64,000 nt of DNA from Ancylostoma caninum (lineage: Eukaryota; Nematoda; Chromadorea; Rhabditida; Ancylostomatidae), in assembly GCA_037903475.1 (NCBI GenBank), contig JBAJFG010000626.1, forward strand, positions 310,001-374,000, in the 5' to 3' direction. Below are positions 12,678 to 25,275 of the stretch, piece by piece. Each line of letters opens with the position of its first letter. Position 1 is the first letter of the stretch. A program made the position numbers and the translations under genes. The notes below the pieces were generated by a model. That model did no database searches and was not told the origin of the DNA. It saw nothing but the letters and a program-made list of their open reading frames with translations.

Positions 12678-14036
12678 CAGTCTGCTATTCATTTCGTTTA
12701 CAATAATTTGTTGACACCATGAAATACGTCCGAAGTCTTTTCACTTCCTCCTTGAAAAACATTTTTTTTTGTCTTTCAGAAAGTAAAATGTCCTTGTCTA
12801 AAAAAGAAATTGTTATTGCACCTGCCTTACCAAATCGTTTTTTTTCCATAGCTTCAACCCATACTTACATATTATGGAGTAAGTACCGCTCTCTGCCACA
12901 ATCTGACCACTTTGTAAAAGTGCTTGGGGGAGAGGGGAGGAAAATCTCTGAAGAAACCTTCGATTTTCGAGAGTAATTCATTTAAGTGGCTACTCATTTC
13001 TGCCACGTGCTCACTGTTGCAGGAGTTACCTCTTTGTACTTCGTCAATTTTACTCTCTGTTGGCTGAGTACCAACCGCTCCTAGTGCGCTTCGCTTCAGT
13101 ATTCATAGAACAGCGTTTGCCGAAAGGGAAAACACGCCATTCCCTAGCCCATGCTGGGTTTTTACCATCTTTACACATGCTTTTATACTTCAGGCTCTTC
13201 AGAAGCTCTTTAAAAAAAGCAACTCTTCATTGATGGTCTTGCTCTCTCATTTCTCGAACCACAGGACTTCTGGCAATTTCTCTCTCAGAGAGACTACAGT
13301 GAAGCAAGGAGTTGATACTTGGTCTGTCACAGTCGAGAAAGTCGCCTCGTTTTTCTCGATGACGCTAAAAACCTGTTCCACTGTAACAAAAATCGTTTTG
13401 CCGCTCATTGGTATTGTCCATTGCATGCCTTTCTCGTTGACTGGTTGGCTTTCACGGTTCTCGGATGCCTGTTCTAAATCTTGCTTCTCTGGAGTAAATG
13501 TTATTCCAGAGTGGCGTTCATTTTGCGGTTGTTGCCTGTTGGAGAGCAGAGCTCGGGTGCAAGTTGGCGTGCCTAAATTTACCATTTATTGGGCGCACAT
13601 CAACATATTTAGCTTTATGTGTCGTTGTCCATACCTGACTGCTATCAATTGGCAATCATACCCTCAGGTTTGAAATAACCAAACCTTCCAGTGATGCGTA
13701 CGGATCTGAAAAGAGTACTGAGCTTTTAAACTACATGTTATTCCTGGAAAGATAACTGGATACAAGTCATTTAATCAGTCATCCAACTTCTCTCAGCCCA
13801 CCCAATTCGTGAAAGAACGCAACCAAAATTTTTTTGTTTGTTTATTTATTCATTTACATTATATACATAGATCTAGAGGAAAATGACTTCCTTTGAATCG
13901 CAGATAACCATAGAGCCAGGTCTTCTGAGAGTTTCTTTGAAAAGACGTCACAGTTAAAACCCTACTATACATAGATTGAAGCATCCTACGAAATCGGACC
14001 ACATTGTTCCCACGAACAAAATGTGGATGATTACCC
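11989..14036. other. Intergenic stretch with (TTGA)n repeat
   Basis: The main identifiable feature is a perfect TTGA/GATT tandem at 12648-12677. A minus-strand frame at 13247-13585 (112 codons, rich in E, Q, S and T) reads more like protein than its plus-strand overlap at 13230-13673, but it has no motif I recognise, no splice context and an in-frame stop just before its first ATG. I do not call it a gene. Confidence 0.5.
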
Positions 14037-14039
14037 CTA

Positions 14040-14460
14040 AAGGCAGTGTGTCACCTCGTTTCGTGGGTTGAAAATAACAACAGACTCTAGACCTCCTCGT
14101 CACGCTAATTCCAAACACGGCCAAGCTACGGCAAAAAAATGACGAAAACCCCGTTTTCGGAGGGTCAGAAAGTGCAGTTCACGGACCACCTGGGCGGAGC
14201 GGTCCGTGAATGTGCTGGCTGCCCGCCACATCTGCAGCGTTGGCCAACACGTCTAGACGTGTCTGATCGATGAGATCAACGGCTTCACGCGTTCACACGG
14301 CCCGACAAACTGTTACAAATCCCGTCCCGAAAAAAAACGTTAAAAATTGGGGTTAAAGACTTTTTTGTAACATTTTAGGTATACCGTTCGATTCAGCGTG
14401 TCGAGTAGATTCAGAATCTGGTAAAAGCTCAGACACGAAAACGAGGTGACACACTGCCTT
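14040..14460. mobile_element. MITE of the TAAAGGCA group, ~420 bp
   Basis: The left end (TAAAGGCAGTGTGTCACCTC) is matched by the right end (GAGGTGACACACTGCCTTTA) in inverted orientation; the arms agree for about 30 bases. A TA flanks each side, consistent with Tc1/mariner-type target choice. The interior is non-coding. Truncated relatives of the right end occur at 37345-37425 and 58705-58800. Confidence 0.85.
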
Positions 14461-15072
14461 TAGGGTCTATTGAACCTTAACACTCATCCAATTCATTTCT
14501 TCCCGGAGCCGCTTTGATGTCGGCGACATTTCCATCTATTTCCGGATGTCTTTTCACATTCCAACACGCTGTACATAATAGACTTCTGCGCTAGAGGTGG
14601 ACACTTTGCTGAATGATTGACTCACTCATTTTTCCCCAGTGTTGAGTCCAGGTCTTTCCTCTCTTGTTGCCAGTCAAATATTGACCCACTGACTAAAAAA
14701 GTAGCTTCTACCAAACATACAAATGCAAGGTGGTGAACAGCTCGTTCTACAGGAAAAGGCGTGATTCATTGTCCCAGTAGAACGCTACCACTACCTGATG
14801 CCAGACGGACGTGAAGGTTTAAAGCGATGACTAGAGGCTATCCTCCAGTAACTCTTTAAATTTGTCATTTTCTCATGATTCTGTTCCAAGCGCGACAGTA
14901 TTGAGTACTCCTGGCATATTACCTGCCTTACTCTTCTTGCTCTTGTGGTTTCTGCGTACTTTCTCTGTCAGTTTTCCAGCTATTTTCCCAAATGAAATAG
15001 AGTATAGATAACTTTCATCTCTTTGTTTAACACATTCTGTGTAATATTAATGGAGTTCCAACCATATTTTTC

Positions 15073-15077
15073 AGGGA
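15073..15077 (+). promoter_or_regulatory. Probable trans-splice acceptor of the secreted-protein gene
   Basis: A strong nematode 3' splice site, ATTTTTCAG, ends at 15074, three bases before the start codon, with no matching upstream exon. This is the usual layout of spliced-leader addition. Confidence 0.6.
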
Positions 15078-18000
15078 ATGTACAAATGGGGGATCACTAT
15101 TCTTCTTAGCTTGATTCATTCTGTCACATCACAATGCCTAGACGGAGTTCATAACGTTATAACAGTTGACTCGTACGGAAGCGGTGAGTCGGATGTTTTT
15201 TTTTTCAAAAAAAATTATGATCTACCCGTAAAAGACATTTTTCTTGAATTTTTTTCTCTATTGATGGTTTTACACGATTGGATGTGCTTCCGCTTATCTC
15301 TGTGTACAAGGGCTCTGAGCGACTACATGAGCCCTAGCACGAAAGCGCATGCTGAAAAATCCCTCTTGCGTTCCTTCCTTTGATCATCACGAGGCGTTTC
15401 CGCCAATTCTATTTTCTATTTTATAATTCTATTTTCCGCCAATACATCAACTACATTTTTTTCTGCCCACATGGTCTCCCCATGTAATGAATGAATAAAT
15501 AAGTAAATAAATTCTGGTATAACGGAAAAGACTTTGAAATGAGAAAATGTCTTCAACTAAACCCATTGTCAGACTTCAGAGCGTTCTTGTATTTTTTGTC
15601 CCTATTTTTATTCAAGAAAACTGCAGTGTCGGTGCAGTTCTATAATAGCAAGCCCAGAAGCCGGTTTTGCAGAAGATATTAGCTTTCTATAATATTTCTG
15701 TTCCGCCTTATTTTCCTATTTCTCTCCATCCTACGAGTAATCGGTGATGTTGCAATGATCTCCTATCTACATATTCGTACGCTCTAATATTTTCAGCCTA
15801 TTCTCAAATTTTTAATGCTAGCATTGTTTTTTTTTCAGCTATTTCTATTTCTCCTCTAATATTTTGCTTCCGGCTATCTGGGTCCCATTTTTCTTTCCAT
15901 GCTCTCTCCCTACGCTCTTTCTGCTACTTGTACCCATATGTAATAGCAAAAGTAGCCCTTCAACAAAATGAGCCTCTCATTCACGTAGTGGATATGTAGC
16001 ACTTAGTTTTGGCCTTATGTTAGAGTTGAAAGCAGTGTCCCACCATAGAATTGATCCGAGATTTAAACACCAAAAGAATCTTCAGGCGACGCTCATCACA
16101 GTGCTATACATATTTGCTAGTGGCTTAAATATAATTTTTATTCTTTATTTCTCATCATAAATATAATTTTTATTCACTAGTTCTCATCATAAAGAGTTAA
16201 TATTTTTGTTAATTTTATTTTCCACCTTAGTCCACAAGGCGGCGGACCAAATTTTCCTTGTCGAAAAACTGTTCCTTGCACCTCTTCCTTCTGGAGAGTT
16301 TGAGGTGCCCACTGCGACAGCTGCCACAACGAGTTGCAGAGTTGCGGCTCGAAATGGCAATGGTAATATCGATCGCTAGTGCCTGAAGTGTAGGGTGTGC
16401 AACCCTTTGTGGTAGCCGTCGCAAGGGGCACTTTGAGCTCTCAAAAATAAGGGATTTAAAAGCGGATTTCTCGGCTGTGTCTTCCAAGAAATGCTGCATA
16501 CTTTTGTAGTCAGCGTGAAAATAGCTCTGATATCAGAATATCAAATCGATTCTGAGGTTAGAGATTGCCTTTGAGGCTCCTCCAGCCGCTTTTGTACGTA
16601 TACAAAAGGCCTTATACGGGCCTTATACGCTGCAACGCATTGCGCTCGGTTTTTCACTGATACTCAATCCAAGACAGTTCTTCTTAGTGGTGACAGTGAA
16701 ACTGCGCGAACACAGCAACACTGCCATAAATGGGTACAGCCTAGTGTTTTGACCTTGAAAGAAGTCGTTCCATAGATGTGTGACCAAGTCTCATTTCTAC
16801 GCTGAATTCGGAGCAGGAGGGGAAATTCTCATCCTGCGATGCGTACTCAGGTCAGGTGGTTTTTCTTTTTGGCTAGATAACGTAAATCCCATAGAATCCT
16901 TGCACCGTAACCATAGGTGAAGATATCCACCGACGTGGGTGACTGAACCGAAATCGAGGGTGCTAATGATCCAGCGATCGCTGCTTGTTCCCGTCGATCA
17001 CGCATTCGTTGAAGTAGAAACAGGTGGAAAATTGCTACCAACCCTAGCTTGGGATGGGTCGCCATATCGATTCACAGCGTATCGATGTGAATTTGTTTCT
17101 TGTGTGGGAAAATGCGAAGTCACCGATAAAGTGAGTGTATAGCGTACCTTATATTTGACGAGATAACTGCAAGAGGGAAGGCTTGATTTCTGAACATATT
17201 TTGACCTTGTCACAGCTCTTAGATATGTAGTTACATACATACATACATTTATTACGCTGTTTAAGACAGACGTTAAAAAATGGTTATCATTACATGAGTA
17301 AAAATCAGTGTTAACATTCCTATCAGTGCAATCATAGCAAGTTAAAACTGAAACTGCACCATTACTCTGTTAGAAGGTAGTTATCTTAGGGATGGCAAAT
17401 CTTTTGAAAGCAGCAAGTTAGTAGCAAGTAGTTGAACTCTTTCTAGACGAACAATAGCTTGTGTTTCAGCAAAATTGCCAGTTCGTGTTCGTAACATTAC
17501 CATACTAGTCTACGATATTCACTATCGCCCATCCTGCCATAATGGTCAAGTCAACGTGCTGTTACCCGGGTATTTTCACATCATCTCAGGTGAGGGGTTT
17601 GTTTGGACTTATTGAGAAACTTCCATTTCACGAGTATTACGAAGTTCTGCAAGGAATGAGTGGGCTGTTCCGGATTTGTGAATGTGTGTCTATTCTAGGA
17701 GAAGTTGAAGTGCCTAAGGACTACGACTTGTTCTCGACAAATCTCGTCCGAGCTACTGTACGACTCGGCAACACGAAAATCTGCGAAGAGGGCGAGAGTG
17801 GAATGATTATTGTGCCAAACAAGCTCTGGTGAGGGTCACAGAACAGCTTCTCGTTACAAGGTGGCCCAAAATTAGAATAACATCCATTTGCCCAGGAGTA
17901 GCGTATTCGAAAGTGTAGGGAACGTCAATCGCACATCTGAGAAAGAGGCCGCGTCACAACATCTACGCGACGCGGCACACCAGCCGGACTCTGTACTCGT

Positions 18001-19824
18001 CGAGCGTGGCCGTTGTTGTCGCTTTCATACAGCAACAACGTAAATGTGTGTTAGAATTGCCACCTATAAAGAAATTAGCAGTGAAAGTGCAGGCAAAGAG
18101 CTAATCTCAAGAACGCTCGACAACCTCAGCGGCAAGCTAGTGAATCGCGCCGCGTAGACGATGCGGCGCGGCCTCGTTATCTGCAGTGCGGTAACAATGC
18201 AATATTGCTCTCTGTACATACATGGGAGCATTTTTGGTGAAGAAATTACCTGCGTTGCTGTTAATAGTAGTGGGTATGTTGGGACACCCAAAATTATACC
18301 CGAAAGTTCTTGTCTCATACCTTCTCATATCGCTTTCTTTCTCAATTTCTTTTTATTTTTGATGTTTGAGGCCCCTTCTTTTTAGTGGGGAAACGTCTTC
18401 GACAACAAAAATTCAATTTCAAAGAGTGTCCACTTCTTTTTAGTCACTTCGACATCAAAACGGTGATTCCTCCAGAGATTTGTCGAATTCTACAGAAGAA
18501 AGGAACTCACACACTCACTGGTGAGTTGTTCATGCTATTATCAGATAACTTGAAAATTTCTGACGTCAGTGGCTGAGTCGTTTGATGATTCTATCAGAAG
18601 GAGAAGAGAACAGTTCTTTAAAGATGCTAAAGTGTAGGGTCCCTGCGTAGCTAAGACACAGATCGAACAGGGTACTAGGTCGGGTGCAAAGCCTGGGGCC
18701 ATCTTCCCCCACTCGCTGCTATCGTCTCCTCAGTTGCTGCCAAGGCTTCTCCTCTTTTGGCAACAACTGAACAAAGATAGCAGTGAGTGTGTCGAGGATG
18801 GTAGCCAGTAGAGCGTGATGATCTTAGGCTTTCAATCTAACGTATCACACTGTTCGGGCTGTGTTCGAACCGGACAATTATCATAGATAGTGTAGTTTTA
18901 TGTATTTAGTTCCTCTGCCTTCGAGGTTTTTTTATATGAAGCAATTTATTTTATTTTTTTCAAAAAAAAAACCTCGAAGGCAGAAGAACTAAATACGCGC
19001 ATCAGCAAGCATGCTAAGGTTTCTAAAGAAAATTTTTGAGCTACTACATAGTGTATGTAGTTATGATTATGGATTTTTGAAAACTTTCAAACTTTTTTGC
19101 TTCGAGGGTAAAATCGCCTATCATCTCACTACTGTGACTTGATCTTTCTAGAATTACAAGAGAAGCTTAACTTTAACTCCACGCTCGAACTGCCACCATC
19201 ACCGTCTTTCCTTGGTATTACCCTGCTGGATCTACTAAAGGTAAGAAGACAAGTGATTCATTCTCTCCAATTGCTGCAAGGGGGGGGGGGAGGGGGAAGA
19301 CGGAAATAAAGTCAAGGGTCGAGTGTGTATGACGATGAGTCACCCATGGGGAAGAATATATGGGGGAGACCTCCTGTTTCTGACCTTAGTATGTGGTAAG
19401 GATTAGTTTGCAGAAGATTAGGGGGTGGGTAGCGGTCGAATTCCTGCCGCGCGGTGGTGAGGGGGTTATTGCTGGGTTTGTGTGAAAGGGAGCGACGGCC
19501 GGGTTGTATTTTTGCCAGCATAGACGGAATCGTATAGAGGAGGGGACCGTTATGGAGGGAGGAGTGATGGTCGTATGGGTTCTAGCCATTGTCACAGCGT
19601 TTCACCCTGATAATGCCGATGTTTTTCAAAAGGTGTACTGCTTAGTGACCGCTCTTTATTTGATTCGTGCACTTCTATTCATTATTCATTTATTAACCCT
19701 TACTTCTTAGGGTGAATACTTCATCAAAATCTCATTGGATGTTGAACACGAGAAGATCATGGAGTTCGCAATGCCTTCAGGATTCAAAGCCCTGAAAATG
19801 GGGCTCCAGGATGACGATGACTAA
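15078..19824 (+). CDS. Secreted cysteine-rich protein, 299 residues, seven exons, unknown family
   Basis: Exons at 15078-15183, 16814-16916, 16959-17130, 17590-17828, 18444-18520, 19152-19240 and 19711-19824 join in one frame: 900 bases, stop TAA at 19822. All junction phases agree (1, 2, 0, 2, 1, 0). Residues 1-18 form a clear signal peptide ending VTS before Gln19-Cys20, so the protein is probably secreted. The mature part has ten cysteines, including an RC..SC..KC cluster and an ICEC pair, one NST glycosylation site, and four aspartates at the C-terminus. No membrane segment follows the signal. I do not recognise the family. The weakest points are the exon 2 acceptor (TTCGGAG) and the very short 42-nt intron 2; both are chosen by frame. 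Introns 1, 4 and 5 carry repeats. The start is set by the trans-splice-like acceptor just upstream. Confidence 0.72.
16140..16500. repeat. Dispersed repeat fragment in intron 1 of the secreted-protein gene
   Basis: An AT-rich left part runs into TTTTATTTTCCACCTTAGTC and a GGCGG motif, closely matching the interior of the hAT-type MITE at 29814-30097 (TTTTATTTTCCGTCTGGGTC, then GGCGG). The right part (16270-16330) matches 60350-60410 on the opposite strand. It therefore appears to be a mosaic of older repeats, not exon sequence. Confidence 0.55.
17934..18185. mobile_element. GC-rich TIR element in intron 4 of the secreted-protein gene
   Basis: GC-rich arms around 17945-17985 (GAGGCCGCG, then CATCTACGCG) and 18140-18175 (inverted CGCGTAGACGATG, then CGCGGCCTC) form an imperfect inverted repeat about 250 bp long. 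It resembles the elements at 35961-36205 and 51137-51342, which share the CCTACGCG core. Confidence 0.55.
18665..18790. repeat. Hairpin-forming dispersed repeat in intron 5 of the secreted-protein gene
   Basis: CTCGCTGCTATC and CAGTTGCTGCCAA in the left half pair with TTGGCAACAACTG and GATAGCAGTGAG in the right half. Similar hairpins followed by a CTGCTGCACAGCT string occur at about 20798-20960 and 51500-51650, so this is a dispersed family. Confidence 0.55.
18902..18996. repeat. Near-perfect hairpin, ~32-bp arms
   Basis: GTATTTAGTTCCTCTGCCTT and onward (from 18902) is followed after a short AT-rich loop by its inverse, ending AGAAGAACTAAATAC at 18996. One or two mismatches lie in the arms. 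It is in intron 5 of the secreted-protein gene, so it would be transcribed with it. Confidence 0.8.
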
Positions 19825-21276
19825 CCGCATTTGCATGTACATATATGTATTCCATTTAATAATATTCCATATTTTTATTTTCCAACTGCTTTCAATTCCA
19901 CCTCTGTCAAATGAGCTACTGTAGGCACAGAATGAATTCTGTAAAATTTTTTATTTTTGTGTATGCGATTATTGCATGTTCTGACAAGATTAGGAAGCTC
20001 TGAAGAGGTAAAAGTAGTCTTAGTAGAAATACGTTGAACAAACATTTGAACAGAACTGCGAGGTAGACTTGAGCAGTTATATTTTTCAATACATTAGACT
20101 TTGAGTGCAGCCTGCATCCCACTCCATTTTTCTCTGTGAGCGCTGACCTGAATCAGGCGCAAATTTCGGGATTTCGAAGAAAATGACGTTGCAAACGTAG
20201 AACACCGCCTGATCATCACAGTTCCAGTGTATAACTTCGGTTTGTATGCTGAAGAATGCGTGGGTGCAAGGAGGTGCAAATCTGCCTAGTGAGCCTCAAC
20301 TCGTTCAAATGGAACCTGTAAAATAAAAAAATTTAATTTAACAGCACTTGCTCAAAAGAAAACATCACAGATGTTGAAGAGGTGTTTGAACTAGAACTTT
20401 GAACTAGTGGATTGATGCCCTGCTTTCTAGGAGAAGACGAGTTAGTAATATTTCACATAGGTAAGCTGCTTTCATCGACGATCAGATCGGAGTGCAATGT
20501 TCCACACGTGTAGCGTCCACGAGATATTCACACCTAGGCTACGCCATCGTAATAAAAATACCGGGATGAGCCCTATACTTGAAAGCTGCTAAAATTGTCG
20601 GACGTTCTGTGACATTCTCAAATTTTTCACGTCTACCACCCAGAGAAGGGGTGAAGCCTGTCTGAGAGCCAACTACAGCCCTCAGAAACGTTCCCCTAGT
20701 GTGCTTCCACTCCGAATGCTTGTACCAGCTCTGCTAAGTGCAGCAAGAACACCGCTCGAGTAGCGTTATGTGTCCTGTAACCAACTCTTCTCACCTGCTG
20801 CCATCTTCCCCTCAATTTCTGTTACCATTATTCAATTGCTGGTAAAAGAAGTAAGGCTTGACCAGCAATGGAGATGAGGACGACGGCGTCGGAGACCTCT
20901 AGGCTCTGTATTCGACCGCATTTCGGACTGCGTTACTGCTGCACAGCTATCAGGAAGGTTAAAAAGAAAGTGATGGAGGACGAATTCGGAACGGCTGAAC
21001 ACGATTTCCGGAATTTCTGAGAAAACTGTGTTGACATTCGAGCAGAGGATGATGAATATAGTGAAAAGTTCAGTTCTAAGTATTCTATGTCCTTTATTTA
21101 TGAGATTGCTCAACGCTAAGCTTCCTTCTGATTCTGACTGCATCATGTGGTGAACCTGTTTATTGTTAACACTACCTGTTATCTCTGCTACCGAGCCTCT
21201 CGGCCAAAGCATAACAATTCCAGCCAGAGGAACTCGTCCATCCTATAGCTGGATATGGTGGATCGCTATTACTTAT
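19825..21276. other. Downstream of the secreted-protein gene: no further gene seen
   Basis: The 3' side of the gene has AT-rich sequence but no exact AATAAA close to the stop. A copy of the hairpin repeat lies at about 20798-20960. The minus-strand frame at 20832-21212 (126 codons) overlaps that repeat and is therefore not called. Confidence 0.5.
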
Positions 21277-21711
21277 AGTTAACACATTCGAGAACTGACC
21301 TCGAATATATCGAAGTCATTCGAACGAATGAATAATATTCGAGGGCTTTGTGCAGCTGTATGAGATTGGAACAATTGGCCCCTGCTATCCCAAAACGCAC
21401 TAAAAATCTTTGTTTTTTACACCATTTTCTCATCTTCGTGAAAACCTGCACATTTACCAATTTTGCGGTGACAACTGTGAGAATTCCATTTCTAATATCC
21501 TAATGTCTGCGTGGTATAGTTAACACATTCGAGAACTGGCCTCGAATATTCGAATATCGAATATTCCTGGTTCTCGAAATCATTCGAACGAATGAATAAT
21601 ATTCGAATAGGAAATTTCAAGAGCATTCGAATTCGAACATTGAAATATTGTGGTATTCGAATATTCGGTTATTCGATTATTCGAATATTCGAGTAACCGA
21701 ATAAATTTCAC
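21277..21711. repeat. ATTCG-rich repeat with an internal direct duplication
   Basis: A segment of about 70 bases beginning with TAGTTAACACATTCGAGAAC occurs at 21277 and again at 21517. The second copy runs into a dense array of CGAATATTCG units reaching about 21711. Related arrays are at 23080-23195 and 31010-31215. Confidence 0.7.
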
Positions 21712-24700
21712 TAGTGAAGCGTTAGTGTGGTGTGAATGTCCTGGTCTGATTTCTAAGGATTATAATCTCTTTCCGTCATCAATTCCCTTCCGTGGTAAGA
21801 AGCCTATTACGGAAACCAGGCATTTCTACTCTGCGAGAGAGAGAGTTCTTGCTGATGTTAGGACTAATGAAAACCTGAAGTTGCAGAGGCAACCCAATAC
21901 CATTTTTCTCCATTTTAACTAATTTTTCTGTCGCACTGTGGGCAACCGGTTTTTAAATACCAACGTTGCCTACCGATCCCACTGCTAAGGTCTGCTACAA
22001 CCTAGAATCCCCTCCCCCGGGAGAAGCATAGATAAACACCTCTCCGAGTATTTCCTTCGCTGTTCTCCAAGCATTTCGTCGTATTACCTACTCTGAGCTG
22101 CTTCTTCACAGCTGTACACTCAAGGATTCCAAATGTCGCGGATTATCCCAAAAAGTCGTCGATACTGGGCCGAAAAATGTTCTCGAGGCGTTCAAAGCCC
22201 TAACTACCCCACCACAGCGGCCGGTCAAATTTCACTTCGGACTGTGAGCATACGGTCCAACAATCACGAAATTTTTGGGAATCATGTGCGCATCATTTAC
22301 CAGAGACGCTTTGTAAAAAAAACAGTTAGCAAATTTACTTCTAAAGATGGCAATCTGCGATTTCTCGCTTCTGGACTACCACAGTACTAATTGAGCATGA
22401 ATGAGCGATTCGTTCGTGAATGTGGTTCACGAAAGTTACAAATCCGCGAAGTTATGGAAAATACAAATGGTTTTGTACCAAGAATATATTCACATAGTTG
22501 CGCTAAATGAGATCACATTTAGGACAAACAAATTGTTTGCTACTTCTTTATCCATTTTTAGAAATTCAAGTGAACGGCCATAGAAGCAATAAGACCTTTC
22601 AAACATGAGAAACATGAGCATTACGTGGACCTACAGCGTATTTCGAGGTAAAGCTAAGAAGTGAGCGGTGATGGGGTGCCGTAGCTTCCTGGAACCAGTT
22701 ACACCTTTCCATGTGGAGCCGGGGAGGCTCAATCTGCAATCCATTCTCTGTTTCAGCCGAACTCTATTACGTATGAACATCCTTCAGTACGATTACAGGT
22801 ACATACACATCTTCCATCGTGAACGGACGAAAATTGGATTAAGGTACAAAAACAACAAAAACAGTATGGAGTTTGTGATAATCCCCCCCCTACCTTAACC
22901 ACCGTGCACCAATTTTCAGCGAAGAACCCATGGTCACGAGCACGGATATGTATATTCTTTCGCGAACCAGGCAGTGTGGATCACAATGTCTGTAACTTTC
23001 GTATTGGAGTTCCGCGGAAACGTAGAAGAAAACGTATCTTCTCTTCTTAAGTCTCGAACTGTCTTTGAATATGGAATAAAAGCTTCGATTACTCGAATAT
23101 ATCCAAATAGTGCCATCTGTCGAATTCGCAAATATTCAAATGTGAAGATCTCCTCGAATATTCGACTATTCGAATATCCGAATTTTTTGAATATTTAATC
23201 GAAGGCGAGATTTTGGTTATAACTAATATAATCGCTACCTCCTCGGAAGCATTCATGGATCTCACCACAGGTGAGACAGAACACTAGGTGAGTATAAACA
23301 ATGTTTGCAAATTATTAGCTCTACAATCCGCAGCACCCGTGAAATTTGAATGGCCGTGTAGCAACCACCCCCCCCCCTCCCCCCACTCAACAACTTGAAC
23401 ATATGATCAGTGACACAACATGCATGCACTAATCACTTGAAAATTGGATACACACGCAGTTTCTGTAAGCTAAATTGGGTGTACCCCTCAAGTTGAAGTC
23501 GTTCCCCACAGCACTGCAATCTGGTAGGCCATCACATCTTGCACACAAGTTCTAATGCCGATAGGTAGGCTAAGCATGACAAGTGACGGCTTTTATTGAG
23601 ATTGGCGACGGGCCACCAACACGAAAACAACGCAGCAGCACCAGCCTCAGAGCTCTATTTTTTCTCGTCGTCTAGAAGTTGATTCTCATGCGTTTTCGAG
23701 CTTTAAGTGCTCTCGCGATGGCCGAAAATGCCGAACAGCAAAAAGCAGTGTGGTAGGTAAACAACAAATGGAGCAGGCTCAAAGATCACAGGTGGATTGG
23801 CTGGGTTAGGAACTAAGTTATTTGGGGGAGGGGGAGTTTAGTAGAAAACAATGGCGATCCACGCATTAAGACCTCCAAGGTGAACGAGCAGTTCTGACAT
23901 CTATGCACATCTGGTGCAATATCTCAAGCTAAACGTTTATCTACCTAGTTTTGAAGGGGAGGTGACTCCAACATGAACTTGTAGAGACGCCTATGTGTCT
24001 GAACTTTGAGTATATTGAGAAACTACGCCGGAACTACACAGTAGAGAGTGTTCCAATTGTCCATTTGCTCGAATTTCATGTACGAAATTATTATATGTAC
24101 ATATTTTGAAGTGACCGAGGGGGGGGGGGGAGGGAGGGGGAGGAGTTACTTCAAAATAGAGCCAAACGCAGGAAAAGGCATACTTTATAGCTAGAAATCC
24201 GTATGAGGGTAATGCGCGAAACGAGAACCAAACGCATCGAACATAGGCAGACACTTCCACCTACATCATCAAATTTATTTACTTTCAGTGCTATAAAAAC
24301 CTTTTCCCTTTCTTTGTACCGTGGAAATGCCCGGATAGACAGTGTTCCACGCACATATGTATCGAGACATTACATTAAGTGCAACACTTGCTATGGTAAT
24401 ATACACAGTAAGTACTTGTACTGCAATATATCAGGAAAAGAGCTAGTGGCTTTCATTAGACATGCAAATTGTCTGCGGATATATCGTCTTCAATTCCTAT
24501 CATGAATGCTTCCACGGAAGCTCTGAGCGTTTCGCTTTTCTGGTGTGGACGAGTTTCTCGATCATGAAGTGGTAGCCTACCTTGCTACTGATACCGCTAC
24601 TTGCTATTGCTGTCTAAGACGACTTGCTCAGGCAAAGGTAATTTTGCCAGGAGTAGTCCCCCATATCAGAGAAGCGGATAGATCGTTACCTTCTCGGGGA

Positions 24701-25060
24701 TGTTTGTAAATCCTGCCAATGAGCGTTCTTCAATGAATCACTCGATGGTTTTTGTTGGACTGCTACATAAGTGCAACAATTCAGATAACTGGATAAGGCG
24801 AACGCAGCAGAGGCTGCCAAGCCGCACTCCCAAGAAATGGAGGAACATGTAGAAGGTCTATATTTCCCAAAGGAGCTGTTTCTATTACATATTATGAGAG
24901 ATTCCAGCGGCCCAGACCCGCTTGTGCCCGAGCACCAGCCGCGTCTCGTCACTCTGACTGTCTGCGCATCCACGCATTCCACTAATATCACTGTGCACAA
25001 CTTTTATCGATCTATTAATGTGTTGTGTGCGAGGAGATATGGGTCACTGGAGTATAATAC
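21712..25060. other. Gene-poor stretch with ATTCG and poly-G/C tracts
   Basis: No supported exon. An ATTCG-rich array lies at about 23080-23195 and shares a non-repetitive stretch (GTGCCATCTGTCGAAT) with 31010-31215 in the opposite orientation. Poly-C or poly-G tracts lie at 23367-23385, 23822-23832 and 24119-24142. Confidence 0.5.
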
Positions 25061-25275
25061 AGGAAAATCTTTACTAGATGCATGCTTTTGACGTCGTGTA
25101 TCTATATGGTGAAAGACAGACCAAGTTGCAGCTCTGATGCAGGTGAGACGCACGCGTTTGCGACGCGGTATATTCATTCACGGATTCACACGCCGCTGAT
25201 GACCAGTCTTCATGGAAGATCCTCTCGCGTGCGTCTGGTGCGCGACGGAGGCACGCATCTAGTATAAATTGTCCT
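25061..25275. mobile_element. MITE, AGTATAAATT family, copy 1
   Basis: The right end CTAGTATAAATTGTCC and left end GGAAAATCTTTACTAG are imperfect inverted repeats. The interior carries GACGCACGC and TCTTCATGGAA strings also found in the same positions of the element at 57318-57555. It is non-coding. Confidence 0.6.

Noticed and set aside
13230..13673. 147-codon plus-strand frame, the longest in its area
   Set aside because: Composition is odd (many C, S, F and W), no start context or motif, and the opposite strand is also open. Probably a chance frame.
15837..15941. Possible extra exon after TTTTTTTTTCAG in intron 1 of the secreted-protein gene
   Set aside because: The following sequence is pyrimidine-rich low-complexity DNA and adding it breaks the otherwise consistent phases.
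18797..18885. tRNA-like boxes (TAGCCAGTAGAGCG and TGTTCGAACCGG)
   Set aside because: The spacing is possible but the acceptor and T-arm stems do not pair, so it is at best an old tRNA-derived repeat.
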